Shown piece by piece: positions 1 through 7,189 of a stretch of DNA of 8,699 nt. The notes beneath the pieces were generated by a model that worked only from the letters and a program-made list of their open reading frames with translations, was not told where the DNA came from and ran no database searches. The DNA is from Nitrospinae bacterium RIFCSPLOWO2_12_FULL_45_22 (GTDB lineage Bacteria; 2-12-FULL-45-22): positions 1 to 8,699 of the forward strand of contig MHDQ01000042.1 in assembly GCA_001803565.1 (NCBI GenBank), given 5' to 3'. A program made the translations under genes and the position numbers. Each line of letters opens with the position of its first letter. Position 1 is the first letter of the stretch.

Positions 1-1464
1 GAAACAGTTGTTCGGGTAAAACTTCCCAGGTTATTTGCTCCTAAAGAGACAATAAGCTTACGGATTAAGTTTCTCACAAAGCTTCCCCAAATAGTGCTTA
101 GAACTGGCTATATTGACGATTTTTATTTAATCTCTCTCTGGTATCCTAAATTAGCAGCGTTTCATAAAGATGAATGGAAATATTATCCCTTCCACCCCAG
201 GAGCGAATTTTTTTCGAATTTCGGAAGTTATAAAGTGTGGGTAACAGTACCAGAGAATTTTATAGTTGGCGCTTCTGCGGAGTGTTTAGATAGCACCAAC
301 AATCAAGATGGAACGAGAACCCTTTATTTTTTTATAAAGAATATCCATGATTTTGTCTGGGCTGCAAGCCCAAACTTCAAAATTCTGACCTCTTCATTTG
401 GTAATTCTAAAATAAATTTCCTGTATCAAAGGGCAACTCAAAAAAGGGCGGATGAATTTCTTCAGGTTATTCGTGATGGTCTCTTGTATCTTTCAAAGAT
501 TATAGCCCCATATCCTTATCCGATATTTACCTTTATAGAACCTCCAAGTGGAATACCAGGAGCAACTGGCATTGAGTTCCCTCTCCTAATTACTGCAAGC
601 TTAGCCCCTCCTCCATTTCCGTTAAACGATCATATCTTAAAAACTCATCTCTATCACGAGATTAGCCATCAATATTGGTATGGAGTGGTTGGGAATAATG
701 AGCTAGAAGATGCTTGGCTGGACGAAGGTTTAGCCTCATACTATGCAGAAAAGTTAACTCGCCATTTTCGTGGAAATAATGCCGATATATTGGATACTGG
801 AAAGATAAAAATCGGGTTTACAGACCTTAAAAGAGCTTTCTATATCATGAATTTGACAGATGGGCCTACCAAGAAATACCCTTGGGAATTTAAAGATTGG
901 ACAAGTTATTATGCCCATAATTATGCAAAGCCGTCATTACTCTTGATGACCATTGAGAATTATTTTGGTGGAGAAGAATTAGAGTTATTCTTAAAGAAAT
1001 TTTATGAGAAATGGAAGTTTAACCACCCAGGCACAGAAGATTGGTTTTCTGCATTGAATAGAGTTTTTCCTAAATGGGTTAATAATTTGTTCCAATCCAT
1101 GATCCTAAGAAATGACTACCTGGACTATGAGGTAATTGAAATTAAAAATGTCAGAGAAGAGAGTGGGGCTGCCAAAATTCTGGTGCGAAATAATGGGAAA
1201 GTTTTTATTCCAGTCACTGTCAGAGTATTTTTTGCCGATGGGTCCTATGGTGATCAAATTTGGGATCCGCCTGCTAAAGAAAAAGTTATAAATTACCAAG
1301 GACAGCAGCAGGTTTTAAGAGTTGTAGTTGATCCAGAGCGAAAGATCATTATAGATATCAATTATTCAAATAACCAAATAATGATGGCGGGACAAAATGA
1401 TATCTTTAAGATCATTGAAGAAAAATATCTAGAGATTGTTAAAGCCTTTTCTCATTGTTTTTGA
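1..1464 (+). CDS. M1-family zinc metallopeptidase (aminopeptidase), 5' end outside window
   Basis: The frame is open from base 1, so the gene starts upstream. The GTG at 94 is internal, because the residues before it continue the usual M1 N-terminal beta-domain pattern. Numbering from base 1, the substrate-binding motif is GATGIE (187-192, equivalent to GAMEN). The zinc motif is HEISH (219-223), with the third ligand Glu242 eighteen residues later, giving the gluzincin HEXXH-x18-E signature. Tyr308 in NYAK fits the catalytic tyrosine. All active-site residues are therefore present. The family removes N-terminal amino acids from peptides. Many bacterial members of this subtype are exported or membrane-attached, but the N-terminus that would show this is missing. 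The C-terminus holds a small beta-domain ending in the typical VVVDPERKIIIDINYSNN stretch plus about 25 residues. The gene is AT-rich. I see no functional link to the downstream genes, which begin nearly 700 bases away. Confidence 0.93.
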   Translation, partial: ETVVRVKLPRLFAPKETISLRIKFLTKLPQIVLRTGYIDDFYLISLWYPKLAAFHKDEWKYYPFHPRSEFFSNFGSYKVWVTVPENFIVGASAECLDSTNNQDGTRTLYFFIKNIHDFVWAASPNFKILTSSFGNSKINFLYQRATQKRADEFLQVIRDGLLYLSKIIAPYPYPIFTFIEPPSGIPGATGIEFPLLITASLAPPPFPLNDHILKTHLYHEISHQYWYGVVGNNELEDAWLDEGLASYYAEKLTRHFRGNNADILDTGKIKIGFTDLKRAFYIMNLTDGPTKKYPWEFKDWTSYYAHNYAKPSLLLMTIENYFGGEELELFLKKFYEKWKFNHPGTEDWFSALNRVFPKWVNNLFQSMILRNDYLDYEVIEIKNVREESGAAKILVRNNGKVFIPVTVRVFFADGSYGDQIWDPPAKEKVINYQGQQQVLRVVVDPERKIIIDINYSNNQIMMAGQNDIFKIIEEKYLEIVKAFSHCF

Positions 1465-1760
1465 AAATAGGCATATTTTTTTAATCTCCAACAAATCTTT
1501 CTTATCCTTAACGACCTTCCTTGGTAATAATCCCCAGGGGTAATTTATTATCCCTTTCGTAATAACCCCTCAAATGCCACTTGCTGGGTTCTTCTTTTGT
1601 CTCTTTCCTGATTTCTTATCCAGGGTATTTAAACCTATTATGCCTTTACAGTCCTAGAAGGATGAAAATCCTAGAGAAGAAACTTCAAGCATAACAGCAA
1701 TTCTCGGTCAACTTGTAAATCCTTGATATTTCTTCGCTTTGCTCACAATGACACTCTCTT

Positions 1761-1820
1761 ATTATTGCGAAGCTTGTCCGGAGCCAGAACGAGGGAACTC
1801 GAGGAAGCAATCCCGTCCTC
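1761..1820 (-). repeat. Dispersed intergenic repeat, copy 1
   Basis: Read on the minus strand, this 60-base stretch matches 8450-8509 on the plus strand at 46 of 60 positions without gaps (counted by hand). It carries the shared blocks gagttccct and ggctccggacaag. The ends carry gattgc- and gcaat-type arms, as in palindromic intergenic repeats seen in many bacteria. It lies outside genes at both places. The type (MITE, REP-like or other) cannot be decided from two copies. Confidence 0.7.
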
Positions 1821-2028
1821 TGGGAATATAATATATGCTTCCCTGTAACTGAGGTATTACATATGTCCCAAAATTCATCTTGACTCTGCTGCTACAACTT
1901 GATATAAATTTTTTAGCTATTGCATCCCCTGGAAAAGCACCCTTAGAAGCTAATAAAGCTATCTGTTTTTAGCGGATATTGGAGGGTAAAAAAGAGTAAG
2001 TTCTTATCCCTATAATATCTGTTAAGTA

Positions 2029-2051
2029 GTGGTGAAGTGTCAAAACACCAC
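2029..2051 (+). promoter_or_regulatory. Hairpin upstream of the DUF4160/DUF2442 pair
   Basis: GTGGTG (2029-2034) pairs with CACCAC (2046-2051) across an 11-base loop. An alternative inner pairing GTGT/ACAC lies within it. It sits about 100 bases before the DUF4160 start and could be an operator or a leader structure. Only the symmetry is seen; the role is a guess. Confidence 0.25.
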
Positions 2052-2060
2052 CGCGAAGCC

Positions 2061-2080
2061 AATGGCAAAGGAGAGCCATT
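2061..2080 (+). promoter_or_regulatory. Hairpin with a Shine-Dalgarno-like loop in the DUF4160 leader
   Basis: AATGGC (2061-2066) pairs with GCCATT (2075-2080) around the loop AAAGGAGA, which holds a purine-rich ribosome-binding-like sequence. A nine-codon mini-frame begins at ATG 2086 and ends at TGA 2110-2112. The hairpin is followed by only four T, so a terminator is possible but weak. A role as a leader for the small gene pair is inference. Confidence 0.25.
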
Positions 2081-2148
2081 TTACCATGTTAGGATTTCGA
2101 AGACAATATTGAATCAATGTTCATTCGAGCGAGGATGATCCTTTATCT

Positions 2149-2385
2149 ATGCCGACTGTTTTTCAGGACGGTCCTTATAGTTTTGTCTTTTTTAGTTCCG
2201 ATCAGGGTGAACCTCCTCACATCCACGTTAAACGTGAACGGCAAATTGCCAAATTCTGGCTCAATCCTACTTCACTCGCCAAAAATCGAGGCTTCAAAGA
2301 GCACGAACTGAACGAGATAGGCCGGCTTGTTGTAAAGCATCAAAAACCACTATTGGAGGCTTGGCATGACTACTTTGGTTCTTGA
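2149..2385 (+). CDS. DUF4160 domain protein, first gene of a toxin-antitoxin-like pair
   Basis: This is a complete 78-residue protein of about the usual family length. It opens with MPTVFQDGPYSFVFFSSD, followed by the hallmark EPPHIHV (21-27) with two histidines, then AKFWLNP (34-40), a short helix ELNEIGRLV (53-61) and the C-terminal LLEAWHDYF (68-76). All are features I associate with DUF4160 (PF13711). Its biochemical activity is not established as far as I know. It is repeatedly found next to DUF2442 genes, as here, and the pair is often considered toxin-antitoxin-like. The ATG at 2149 has a GAGG at 2131-2134, a rather long 14-base spacing, so translation may be modest. The gene overlaps the next by 20 bases. 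An overlapping frame starting at 2117 is a shadow. Confidence 0.9.
   Translation: MPTVFQDGPYSFVFFSSDQGEPPHIHVKRERQIAKFWLNPTSLAKNRGFKEHELNEIGRLVVKHQKPLLEAWHDYFGS
2355..2359 (+). promoter_or_regulatory. Ribosome binding site of the DUF2442 gene
   Basis: GGAGG lies six bases before the ATG at 2366, inside the end of the DUF4160 gene. It is much stronger than the site of the upstream gene. That would favour more of the second protein, as expected if it is the antitoxin-like partner. Confidence 0.7.
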
Positions 2386-2674
2386 AAGAGAGCCAGTCGT
2401 GATTAACGTCACGATAACGGATGAAAAGCTGACGGTAGACCTTGACGACGGTCGAAGCCTTATAGTTCCACTTGACTGGTATCCACGCCTCGTACACGCT
2501 TCTCCAAAAGAGCGAAACAACTGGCAGTTGCTAGGAGACGGCTACGCCATCGAGTGGCCTGACCTAGACGAACATATCGGTATTGAAGGCTTACTGGCCG
2601 GACGGCGCAGTGGCGAAAGTAAGGAATCGTTTCAACGCTGGCTGGCTTCTCGTCAAAGTGTAACTCACGCCTGA
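2366..2674 (+). CDS. DUF2442 domain protein, second gene of a toxin-antitoxin-like pair
   Basis: The protein has 102 residues. Its N-terminal half is beta-rich, with DDGRSLIVPLDWYPRL (27-42), in which DG-R and P-L-x-W-YPRL are DUF2442 (PF10387) hallmarks. The second hallmark is IEWPDLDEHIGIEGLLAG (62-79). A charged C-terminal tail follows (about 80-102). The start is fixed by GGAGG six bases upstream. The gene overlaps the DUF4160 gene by 20 bases, so the two are likely translationally coupled and made in one transcript. Some DUF2442 proteins carry DNA-binding tails and are proposed to act as the antitoxin or regulator; here only the family match is seen. GC content is about 50-58% in hand-counted lines, above the neighbours, suggesting acquisition by transfer. 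Confidence 0.9.
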   Translation: MTTLVLEREPVVINVTITDEKLTVDLDDGRSLIVPLDWYPRLVHASPKERNNWQLLGDGYAIEWPDLDEHIGIEGLLAGRRSGESKESFQRWLASRQSVTHA

Positions 2675-3179
2675 AACATTAAAGCCGAAATGATCCGATC
2701 GGGCCAAAATCACAGGTGAGTAGTTTATTACCATCAGGAGAGATACATCATTGGGGATCAGATCCGCCGACCCAAGGAATTGACTGAAGCAAGCAGTGAC
2801 AATAGGAGGAACGATGAATCGGATTATCTGCTTGTAGGTAAGGTTTTCCGGAGAGGATTTCATGCCTTCATTTTATTCTAATAATATTTTATCTATGAGG
2901 AAGATTTACAAATGAGACCGATATGGGAAGGGTTATTTTAGCCTATATCTGGTAAAATCTTAAATCTGGCTATCCGCATGACTACCAATGCTCCAATATG
3001 CAGAACATTCGGACCGCGTTGAACATTGAGCCCGTTAAAGGCCAAGACATTTGTGGCGTTAGTTAGCAAGTTGAGCCCCCAAGATTTAGCCGTAGTGGTA
3101 CCCAACCGGATAACCAGAATCTTACATTTGCTGGGATAGATTGGTATGTGTAGTCCACTCCTTGGGATAATTGGGATAA

Positions 3180-3335
3180 TAGCAAGATTACTGTTTAAAA
3201 GCTGTACTCAAAAACTTAGAGGTTATCCCCATTGACAATATAAAGCTTACAGTTTTTCCTGATGGTTCAATTTCATCGGCATGGGGAGCGGTTTCCCCCG
3301 CCGATAACAATTTTTTACCATCTCATTTTCTATAA
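3180..3335 (+). pseudogene. Possible remnant of a coding region upstream of the CHAT gene
   Basis: The frame between the stops at 3180-3182 and 3333-3335 reads as 50 residues, including IDNIKLTVFPDGSIS and SAWGAVSPADNN, a protein-like beta-strand and turn composition. It has no ATG, GTG or TTG start with a ribosome site. The other plus frame just upstream (about 3106-3170) reads NQNLTFAGIDWYV, a stop, then STPWDNWDNSKITV, which could be an earlier part of the same decayed gene. I cannot assign a family. Chance is a real alternative. Confidence 0.25.
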
Positions 3336-3336
3336 T
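3331..3336 (+). promoter_or_regulatory. Candidate -10 box for the CHAT operon
   Basis: TATAAT occurs 58 bases before the CHAT gene start in very AT-rich DNA. No good TTGACA lies 16-18 bases upstream. A second AT-rich option is the GATAAT at 3347-3352. This is only a weak promoter candidate, but no other gene shares this region, so the operon promoter is likely near here. Confidence 0.25.
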
Positions 3337-3394
3337 CTCGAAATATGATAATTATCTTATTGCCATTAAAAATAACTCCCAAAATGGATTAAGG

Positions 3395-6300
3395 ATGACA
3401 ATTTCGGTCAAAGACAAGGATTTAAGTCAATTTAAGCTTCAGATTAAAAGAGATAATGGCAGATACGCCGTTGTCTCTTCCGCAAGCGGTTTTGAAGCGG
3501 AAAGATTTTTTCCTGATCAGGATGAAATCACTAGAATTATGAAGCGTTCCAGGCTGATAGATTCTTTATTAATAAACCCCACCGCCCATCGGTTTACAAC
3601 TGAATTTATAGAGATAGGCAGTGAGATTTATGGGCTATTCCTGAGACCATTCAGCAAACTTGAAGAATTTATAAACTACTCTATCTCCCAAAACAGCGCT
3701 ATCCTGATAAACATCCAGACAAATGACCATGATATAAGCCGTCTGCCCTGGGAGCTTTTATATTCTCCTGAATATCAATTCATAGCCACATCCCCACGAT
3801 TTCAGATTATACGAACTATTGAGGATAGCGGCGCTCATAGCAGAGAGCTTTCCGCAGGTCCGCTCAGGATCTTGTTTATGGCATGCTCGCCGGATGGGAC
3901 AGAGCCGTTATTAAATTATGAGAAGGAAGAGGAGATAATCCTCAATGCCGTAGCTGACCTTAAGAGAAAAAAAGAGCTGGAGATAGACATTGCCGAAGGG
4001 GGGACATTAGAAGAGTTAAAAGAGATGCTAGCAAAGAAAGCGTACCATGTCGTCCACCTCTCAGGCCATGGGTATTATGACGAACAACAGAATACCGGCT
4101 ACCTGAGCATGGAAAATGAATCAGGGACTGAAAAAAAGGTAAGTGCAAAGGAGCTTGCAGACACTCTTATCGGATACGCATCCATTCGTTTATTATTCCT
4201 GAGCGCCTGCCAATCAGGAAGAGAAGAGGCGCCAAACACTGGGTTTGCATGCTCCCTTATATCAAACGGCATTCCGATGGTCATTGGAATGAAACAGGCC
4301 GTTAGCGATTATGCCGCTTCATTTATGGAAGAATCATTCTATAGACACCTGACATTAAAAAGGTCTGTTTCTCATGCATTTCAGTTATCGAGAGAAGAGT
4401 TTGCAAAAAAACATAGTGGCAACTTCCAGTGGGCTATCCCTGCAATATTTAGCAGAGTTGAGGATACGTCAATAGTCGATTGGACTAAACCGTTAATCCC
4501 CATTAAAGAGAGGGAGACTTCCATTATCCTTTATGGTGGGGTAGAACATTTAAAAGAGGGTTTTAGAGGGAGGCGCAGAGAATTACGGGAATATCTAAAA
4601 ATACTAAGAGGAGGACCGCCATCGACAATATGTATAACAGGGGCAGGGGGGGTAGGTAAATCAACCCTGGCTAGCAGGCTGACCGATAGGCTCCACAAAT
4701 CCGGGTACATGGTTATCCCATTAAAGGGCGAAATAACACCTGATAGATTCATACAAGAGACCATCAACACACTGGTTGCCGAAAAAGAATGGGAGCATCT
4801 GGAAATCTTAAAGAGATTGGTAGATTACAATGAAAAGATCATATACATAATATCCAACATATTAGGAACAAGAGAGACCATCTACCTCCTGGATAATTTT
4901 GAAGACAACCTGAAACAGTCTGCAAGATTTAGAGAATTTAAAAATCCATTCTGGGAGGCATCTTTCAAGACTATATTAGAGCAACTCCCGCACACCTGCT
5001 CAAGGATGCTGATTACCTGTAGATATACTATCCCCCGCATTCCAGAAAACCTTTTATTCCAGAGGCCTTTAAAAGAGATGTCTGAAGGAGAGGCAAGGAA
5101 GCTTATGATATTCAATAAAGATTATGCAGGGATAGACCTAAAACAGATAAGAGAGGTCTATCAAGCAATAGGCGGGAACCCAAAGGCAATAAAGGAGTTA
5201 GGAAGGCTTCTATATAAAGGAGATATTACCTGGGAATCTTTAAAAGAAAAACTGGGAAAGGTAACAAAAGAGATGCGGGAATTCACCATCTTTGAACAGC
5301 TTTACAACTTTCTAAGCAGGGAAGAACAGGGATTTTTCCGCAGGGTCTCGGTATATCGGGGGCCCGTGGGATTAGATGGGATAAAGGTTCAAGAACCAGA
5401 TGATTCTAAGGCAAAAGATTATATAAAGAGATTGGTAGACTACAGCCTGCTCCAGCAATATGAGGATAATATCTATGCCAGAGAATATTATCAGGTACAC
5501 CTGCTAAACCGGGAGAATATCAGGCAAGAGTGGTGGCAGGAAGGAGAGAAAGAAAAGGCACACCAGAATGCAGCAGGATATTATCTACGTTTTGAAGATA
5601 AGCGTTTTAGGATAGAGAGTCTATCTAATGCGGTCTATCAACTTAGGTCCGGGAAAATGTATAATCAGATGGCAGAATTGATTACTAAGTATGCAAACCA
5701 GTTGATATTAAAGGGCTTTTGGGATGAAGGCATCTATCTCCATCAGTCTATCCTGGAAGAAAAAGGCTCAGTTGAGAAGAGGTTTTCAGGGATTGCCTAC
5801 AACAATATTGGAGGAATCTATGACAGCAAAGGCGAGTGGGACAAGGCCTTAGAATATTATCTTAAGGCTGAGGAGATATTGATTGAAGTGGGTGACACGG
5901 CCGGTTTAGGGTCTACTTACAATAATATTGGATTAATCTATTCAAAGAAAGGCGATTGGGACAGGGCCTTGCAATACTATCTTGAGGCGGAAAAGATATC
6001 GATTGAAGTGGGAGACAGGGCAGGTTTAGCTCCTACATACAACAATATTGGAAGAATCTATGATAACAAAGGCGATTGGGACAAGGCCTTGCAATACTAT
6101 CATAAGGTTGAAAAGATAAGTATTGAAGTGGGAGACAGGGCAGGTTTAGCCACGACTTACAACAATATTGGATTAATCTATCATAACAAAGGCGAGCAGG
6201 ACAGGGCCTTAGAATATTATCTTAAGGCTGAAAAGATATTGATTGAAGTAGAAGACCGAGTAGGTTTAGCTCGCACTTACAACAATATTGGATCAATCTA

Positions 6301-6847
6301 TTCCGAAAAAGGAGAGAGGGACAAAGCCTTAGAAAAATTTCTTGAGGTTGAAAAGATAAGTATTGAAGTGGGAGACAGGGCAGGTTTAGCCACGACTTAC
6401 AACAATATTGGATTAATCTATTATAACAAAGGCGTATGGGACAGGGCCTTGCAGTACTATCTTAAGGCTGAAAAGATATTGATTGAAGTAGGCGACAGGG
6501 CAGGGTTGGGGACGACTTACAACAATATTGGAGGAATCTATTCCAAGAAAGGCGTATGGGACAGGGCCTTGCAGTACTATCTTAAGGCTGAAAAGATATT
6601 GATTGAAGTAGGCGACAGGGCAGGGTTGGCCGTTACCTATTTCAACACCGGTGCAAGCTATTTAAATAAAAATAATAAGGAAAAGGGAGATAGTTACATC
6701 GTCCTTGCAGGATATATTGCCATAACCCTCGGCATGAAGCATGAGCTTTCCCAAATGCGATGTGCATTAGAACCTATAATTAAAGAGATAGGTGAAGAAG
6801 GGTTTATGGAGATCGGAAAAAGACTTTATGAAAGCAAAAAATTATAA
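3395..6847 (+). CDS. CHAT protease - STAND NTPase - TPR repeat protein
   Basis: The protein has 1150 residues in three parts. (1) A CHAT (caspase HetF-associated with TPRs) domain spans about 105-345. It has the entry motif LPWELLY (117-123), the catalytic His in HLSGHG (His225) and the catalytic Cys in SACQSG (Cys272), so the dyad is intact and the protein should be an active cysteine endopeptidase. (2) A STAND/NB-ARC-type NTPase spans about 385-650. It has Walker A GAGGVGKST (416-424), Walker B IYLLDNFED with Asp500, an ITCR motif (Arg543) and GGNPKAI (593), followed by a winged-helix-like segment. (3) A helical linker precedes seven 40-residue TPR units (802-1081) and a degenerate eighth. 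STAND proteins of this layout are thought to be cytoplasmic switches: the repeats sense a trigger, the NTPase oligomerises and the protease is released. The ATG at 3395 has AAGG directly against it, a poor ribosome site. The frame is open back to a stop at 3305 but offers no better start. It leads a three-gene operon. Confidence 0.93.
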   Translation: MTISVKDKDLSQFKLQIKRDNGRYAVVSSASGFEAERFFPDQDEITRIMKRSRLIDSLLINPTAHRFTTEFIEIGSEIYGLFLRPFSKLEEFINYSISQNSAILINIQTNDHDISRLPWELLYSPEYQFIATSPRFQIIRTIEDSGAHSRELSAGPLRILFMACSPDGTEPLLNYEKEEEIILNAVADLKRKKELEIDIAEGGTLEELKEMLAKKAYHVVHLSGHGYYDEQQNTGYLSMENESGTEKKVSAKELADTLIGYASIRLLFLSACQSGREEAPNTGFACSLISNGIPMVIGMKQAVSDYAASFMEESFYRHLTLKRSVSHAFQLSREEFAKKHSGNFQWAIPAIFSRVEDTSIVDWTKPLIPIKERETSIILYGGVEHLKEGFRGRRRELREYLKILRGGPPSTICITGAGGVGKSTLASRLTDRLHKSGYMVIPLKGEITPDRFIQETINTLVAEKEWEHLEILKRLVDYNEKIIYIISNILGTRETIYLLDNFEDNLKQSARFREFKNPFWEASFKTILEQLPHTCSRMLITCRYTIPRIPENLLFQRPLKEMSEGEARKLMIFNKDYAGIDLKQIREVYQAIGGNPKAIKELGRLLYKGDITWESLKEKLGKVTKEMREFTIFEQLYNFLSREEQGFFRRVSVYRGPVGLDGIKVQEPDDSKAKDYIKRLVDYSLLQQYEDNIYAREYYQVHLLNRENIRQEWWQEGEKEKAHQNAAGYYLRFEDKRFRIESLSNAVYQLRSGKMYNQMAELITKYANQLILKGFWDEGIYLHQSILEEKGSVEKRFSGIAYNNIGGIYDSKGEWDKALEYYLKAEEILIEVGDTAGLGSTYNNIGLIYSKKGDWDRALQYYLEAEKISIEVGDRAGLAPTYNNIGRIYDNKGDWDKALQYYHKVEKISIEVGDRAGLATTYNNIGLIYHNKGEQDRALEYYLKAEKILIEVEDRVGLARTYNNIGSIYSEKGERDKALEKFLEVEKISIEVGDRAGLATTYNNIGLIYYNKGVWDRALQYYLKAEKILIEVGDRAGLGTTYNNIGGIYSKKGVWDRALQYYLKAEKILIEVGDRAGLAVTYFNTGASYLNKNNKEKGDSYIVLAGYIAITLGMKHELSQMRCALEPIIKEIGEEGFMEIGKRLYESKKL
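5798..6637 (+). repeat. Seven tandem 120-bp units encoding TPR repeats
   Basis: Exactly seven in-frame 120-base units each encode 40 residues, starting at YNNIG and carrying the pattern IY-x3-G-x3-AL-x-YY-x-KAEKI-x-IEVGDRAGLA-x-T. A decayed eighth begins at 6638 (YFNTGASY). The 40-residue period is of the kinesin-light-chain/TPR_12 type. Units 6 and 7 share 82 identical bases (6428-6509 and 6548-6629). The 3-4 and 5-6 boundaries share 77 identical bases (6105-6181 and 6345-6421). This points to recent duplication or conversion within the array. Confidence 0.95.
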
Positions 6848-6857
6848 CCCCAAAAAA

Positions 6858-6865
6858 GAGAGGTG
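6858..6865 (+). promoter_or_regulatory. Ribosome binding site deciding the start of the winged-helix gene
   Basis: GAGAGGTG ends six bases before the ATG at 6872. The upstream in-frame GTG at 6863 lies inside this site and so has no ribosome site of its own. The ATG is therefore the better start. Confidence 0.7.
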
Positions 6866-6871
6866 TGGATC

Positions 6872-7189
6872 ATGAAAGATTTAAAAGAGTTTTCTCTGTC
6901 ATATTATCTTGACGAACTAAAGAGGCGAGAGGGAAAAAAGGCACAAGAGGAGGTATCAGCGGCCTTGTCTGCTACCACTGTCAGCATAGAGGTGCTAAAG
7001 GCCATAAAAGAGGCGAAAGATCACAAACTTCCCCTTACAACCCTTGCCAGAAAGGTCAATCTAAAGATAGCCCCCTGCCAGGAGGTCTGCGAACATCTGA
7101 GGGATGAGGGGTTGATAGAGATAGAACCAGATCAAGAGACAGGGAATGACTGGATCAAACTATCAGATAAAGGCATGGGTTTACTATGA
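6872..7189 (+). CDS. Small winged-helix protein of the CHAT operon
   Basis: The protein has 105 residues from the ATG chosen for its well-spaced ribosome site; starting at GTG 6863 would add three. Residues 1-32 form a charged N-terminal helix region. Residues 37-49 (VSIEVLKAIKEAK), 55-62 (LTTLARKV) and 67-81 fit the three helices of a winged helix-turn-helix. The EVCEHLRDEGLIE stretch (71-83) and the final WIKLSDKGMGLL (94-105) match the recognition helix and wing typical of MarR/PadR-like regulators. I recognise the fold, not a family. It starts 24 bases after the CHAT gene stop and its stop overlaps the next start (ATGA), so all three genes are probably one transcript. It may regulate the operon, or serve as a small adaptor between the CHAT-STAND protein and the membrane partner. 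Winged-helix domains in STAND systems can also bind protein. Confidence 0.8.
   Translation: MKDLKEFSLSYYLDELKRREGKKAQEEVSAALSATTVSIEVLKAIKEAKDHKLPLTTLARKVNLKIAPCQEVCEHLRDEGLIEIEPDQETGNDWIKLSDKGMGLL

Larger units (their letters stand above)
1465..2148. other. Gene-poor spacer between the M1 peptidase and the DUF4160 gene
   Basis: This stretch of 684 bases has no convincing coding frame, tRNA or rRNA. It contains a dispersed repeat (1761-1820), preceded by a related half-element at about 1733-1753 (cttcgctttgctcacaatga). A short CCCCAGGGG palindrome lies near 1534-1542. A small GAAA-loop hairpin sits at 1659-1672 (AGGAT-GAAA-ATCCT), and two further hairpins lie just before the DUF4160 gene. 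A TATAAT at 2011-2016 could be a -10 box, but I see no matching -35 element. No clear terminator follows the peptidase stop. Confidence 0.7.
2675..3394. other. Gene-poor region between the DUF2442 gene and the CHAT operon
   Basis: This stretch of 720 bases has no intact gene that I trust. The first 190 bases keep an intermediate GC content and end in AT-rich DNA near 2870. A minus-strand frame is open from 3207 to a stop at 2938, but it has no usable start. A plus-strand stretch at 3180-3335 reads like a protein remnant. A small hairpin GGGGA-gcggtt-TCCCC lies at 3283-3298, with a T-run at 3311-3316 that is too far away for a standard terminator. TTGACA at 3232-3237 has no -10 box at the right distance. 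Confidence 0.6.

Noticed and set aside
94-96. GTG at 94 as the true start of the peptidase gene
   Set aside because: The frame is open back to base 1, and the residues before 94 continue the M1 N-terminal pattern, so the gene begins outside the window.
2807-2837. Apparent ribosome site and ATG (aggaggaacgatg)
   Set aside because: The frame after this ATG stops after seven codons, so it does not start a gene.
2591-2863. Minus-strand 90-codon frame opposite the DUF2442 end
   Set aside because: It overlaps the end of the well-supported DUF2442 gene, lacks a clear ribosome site, and its sequence resembles no family I know.
2938-3207. Minus-strand open frame of 89 codons
   Set aside because: It has no ATG, GTG or TTG early enough and no ribosome site. 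Some stretches look protein-like, but this is not enough to call a gene.
3232-3260. TTGACA (3232-3237) as the -35 box of the CHAT operon
   Set aside because: The bases 17 downstream (tttcct) are not a -10 box, and the site lies within the putative coding remnant.
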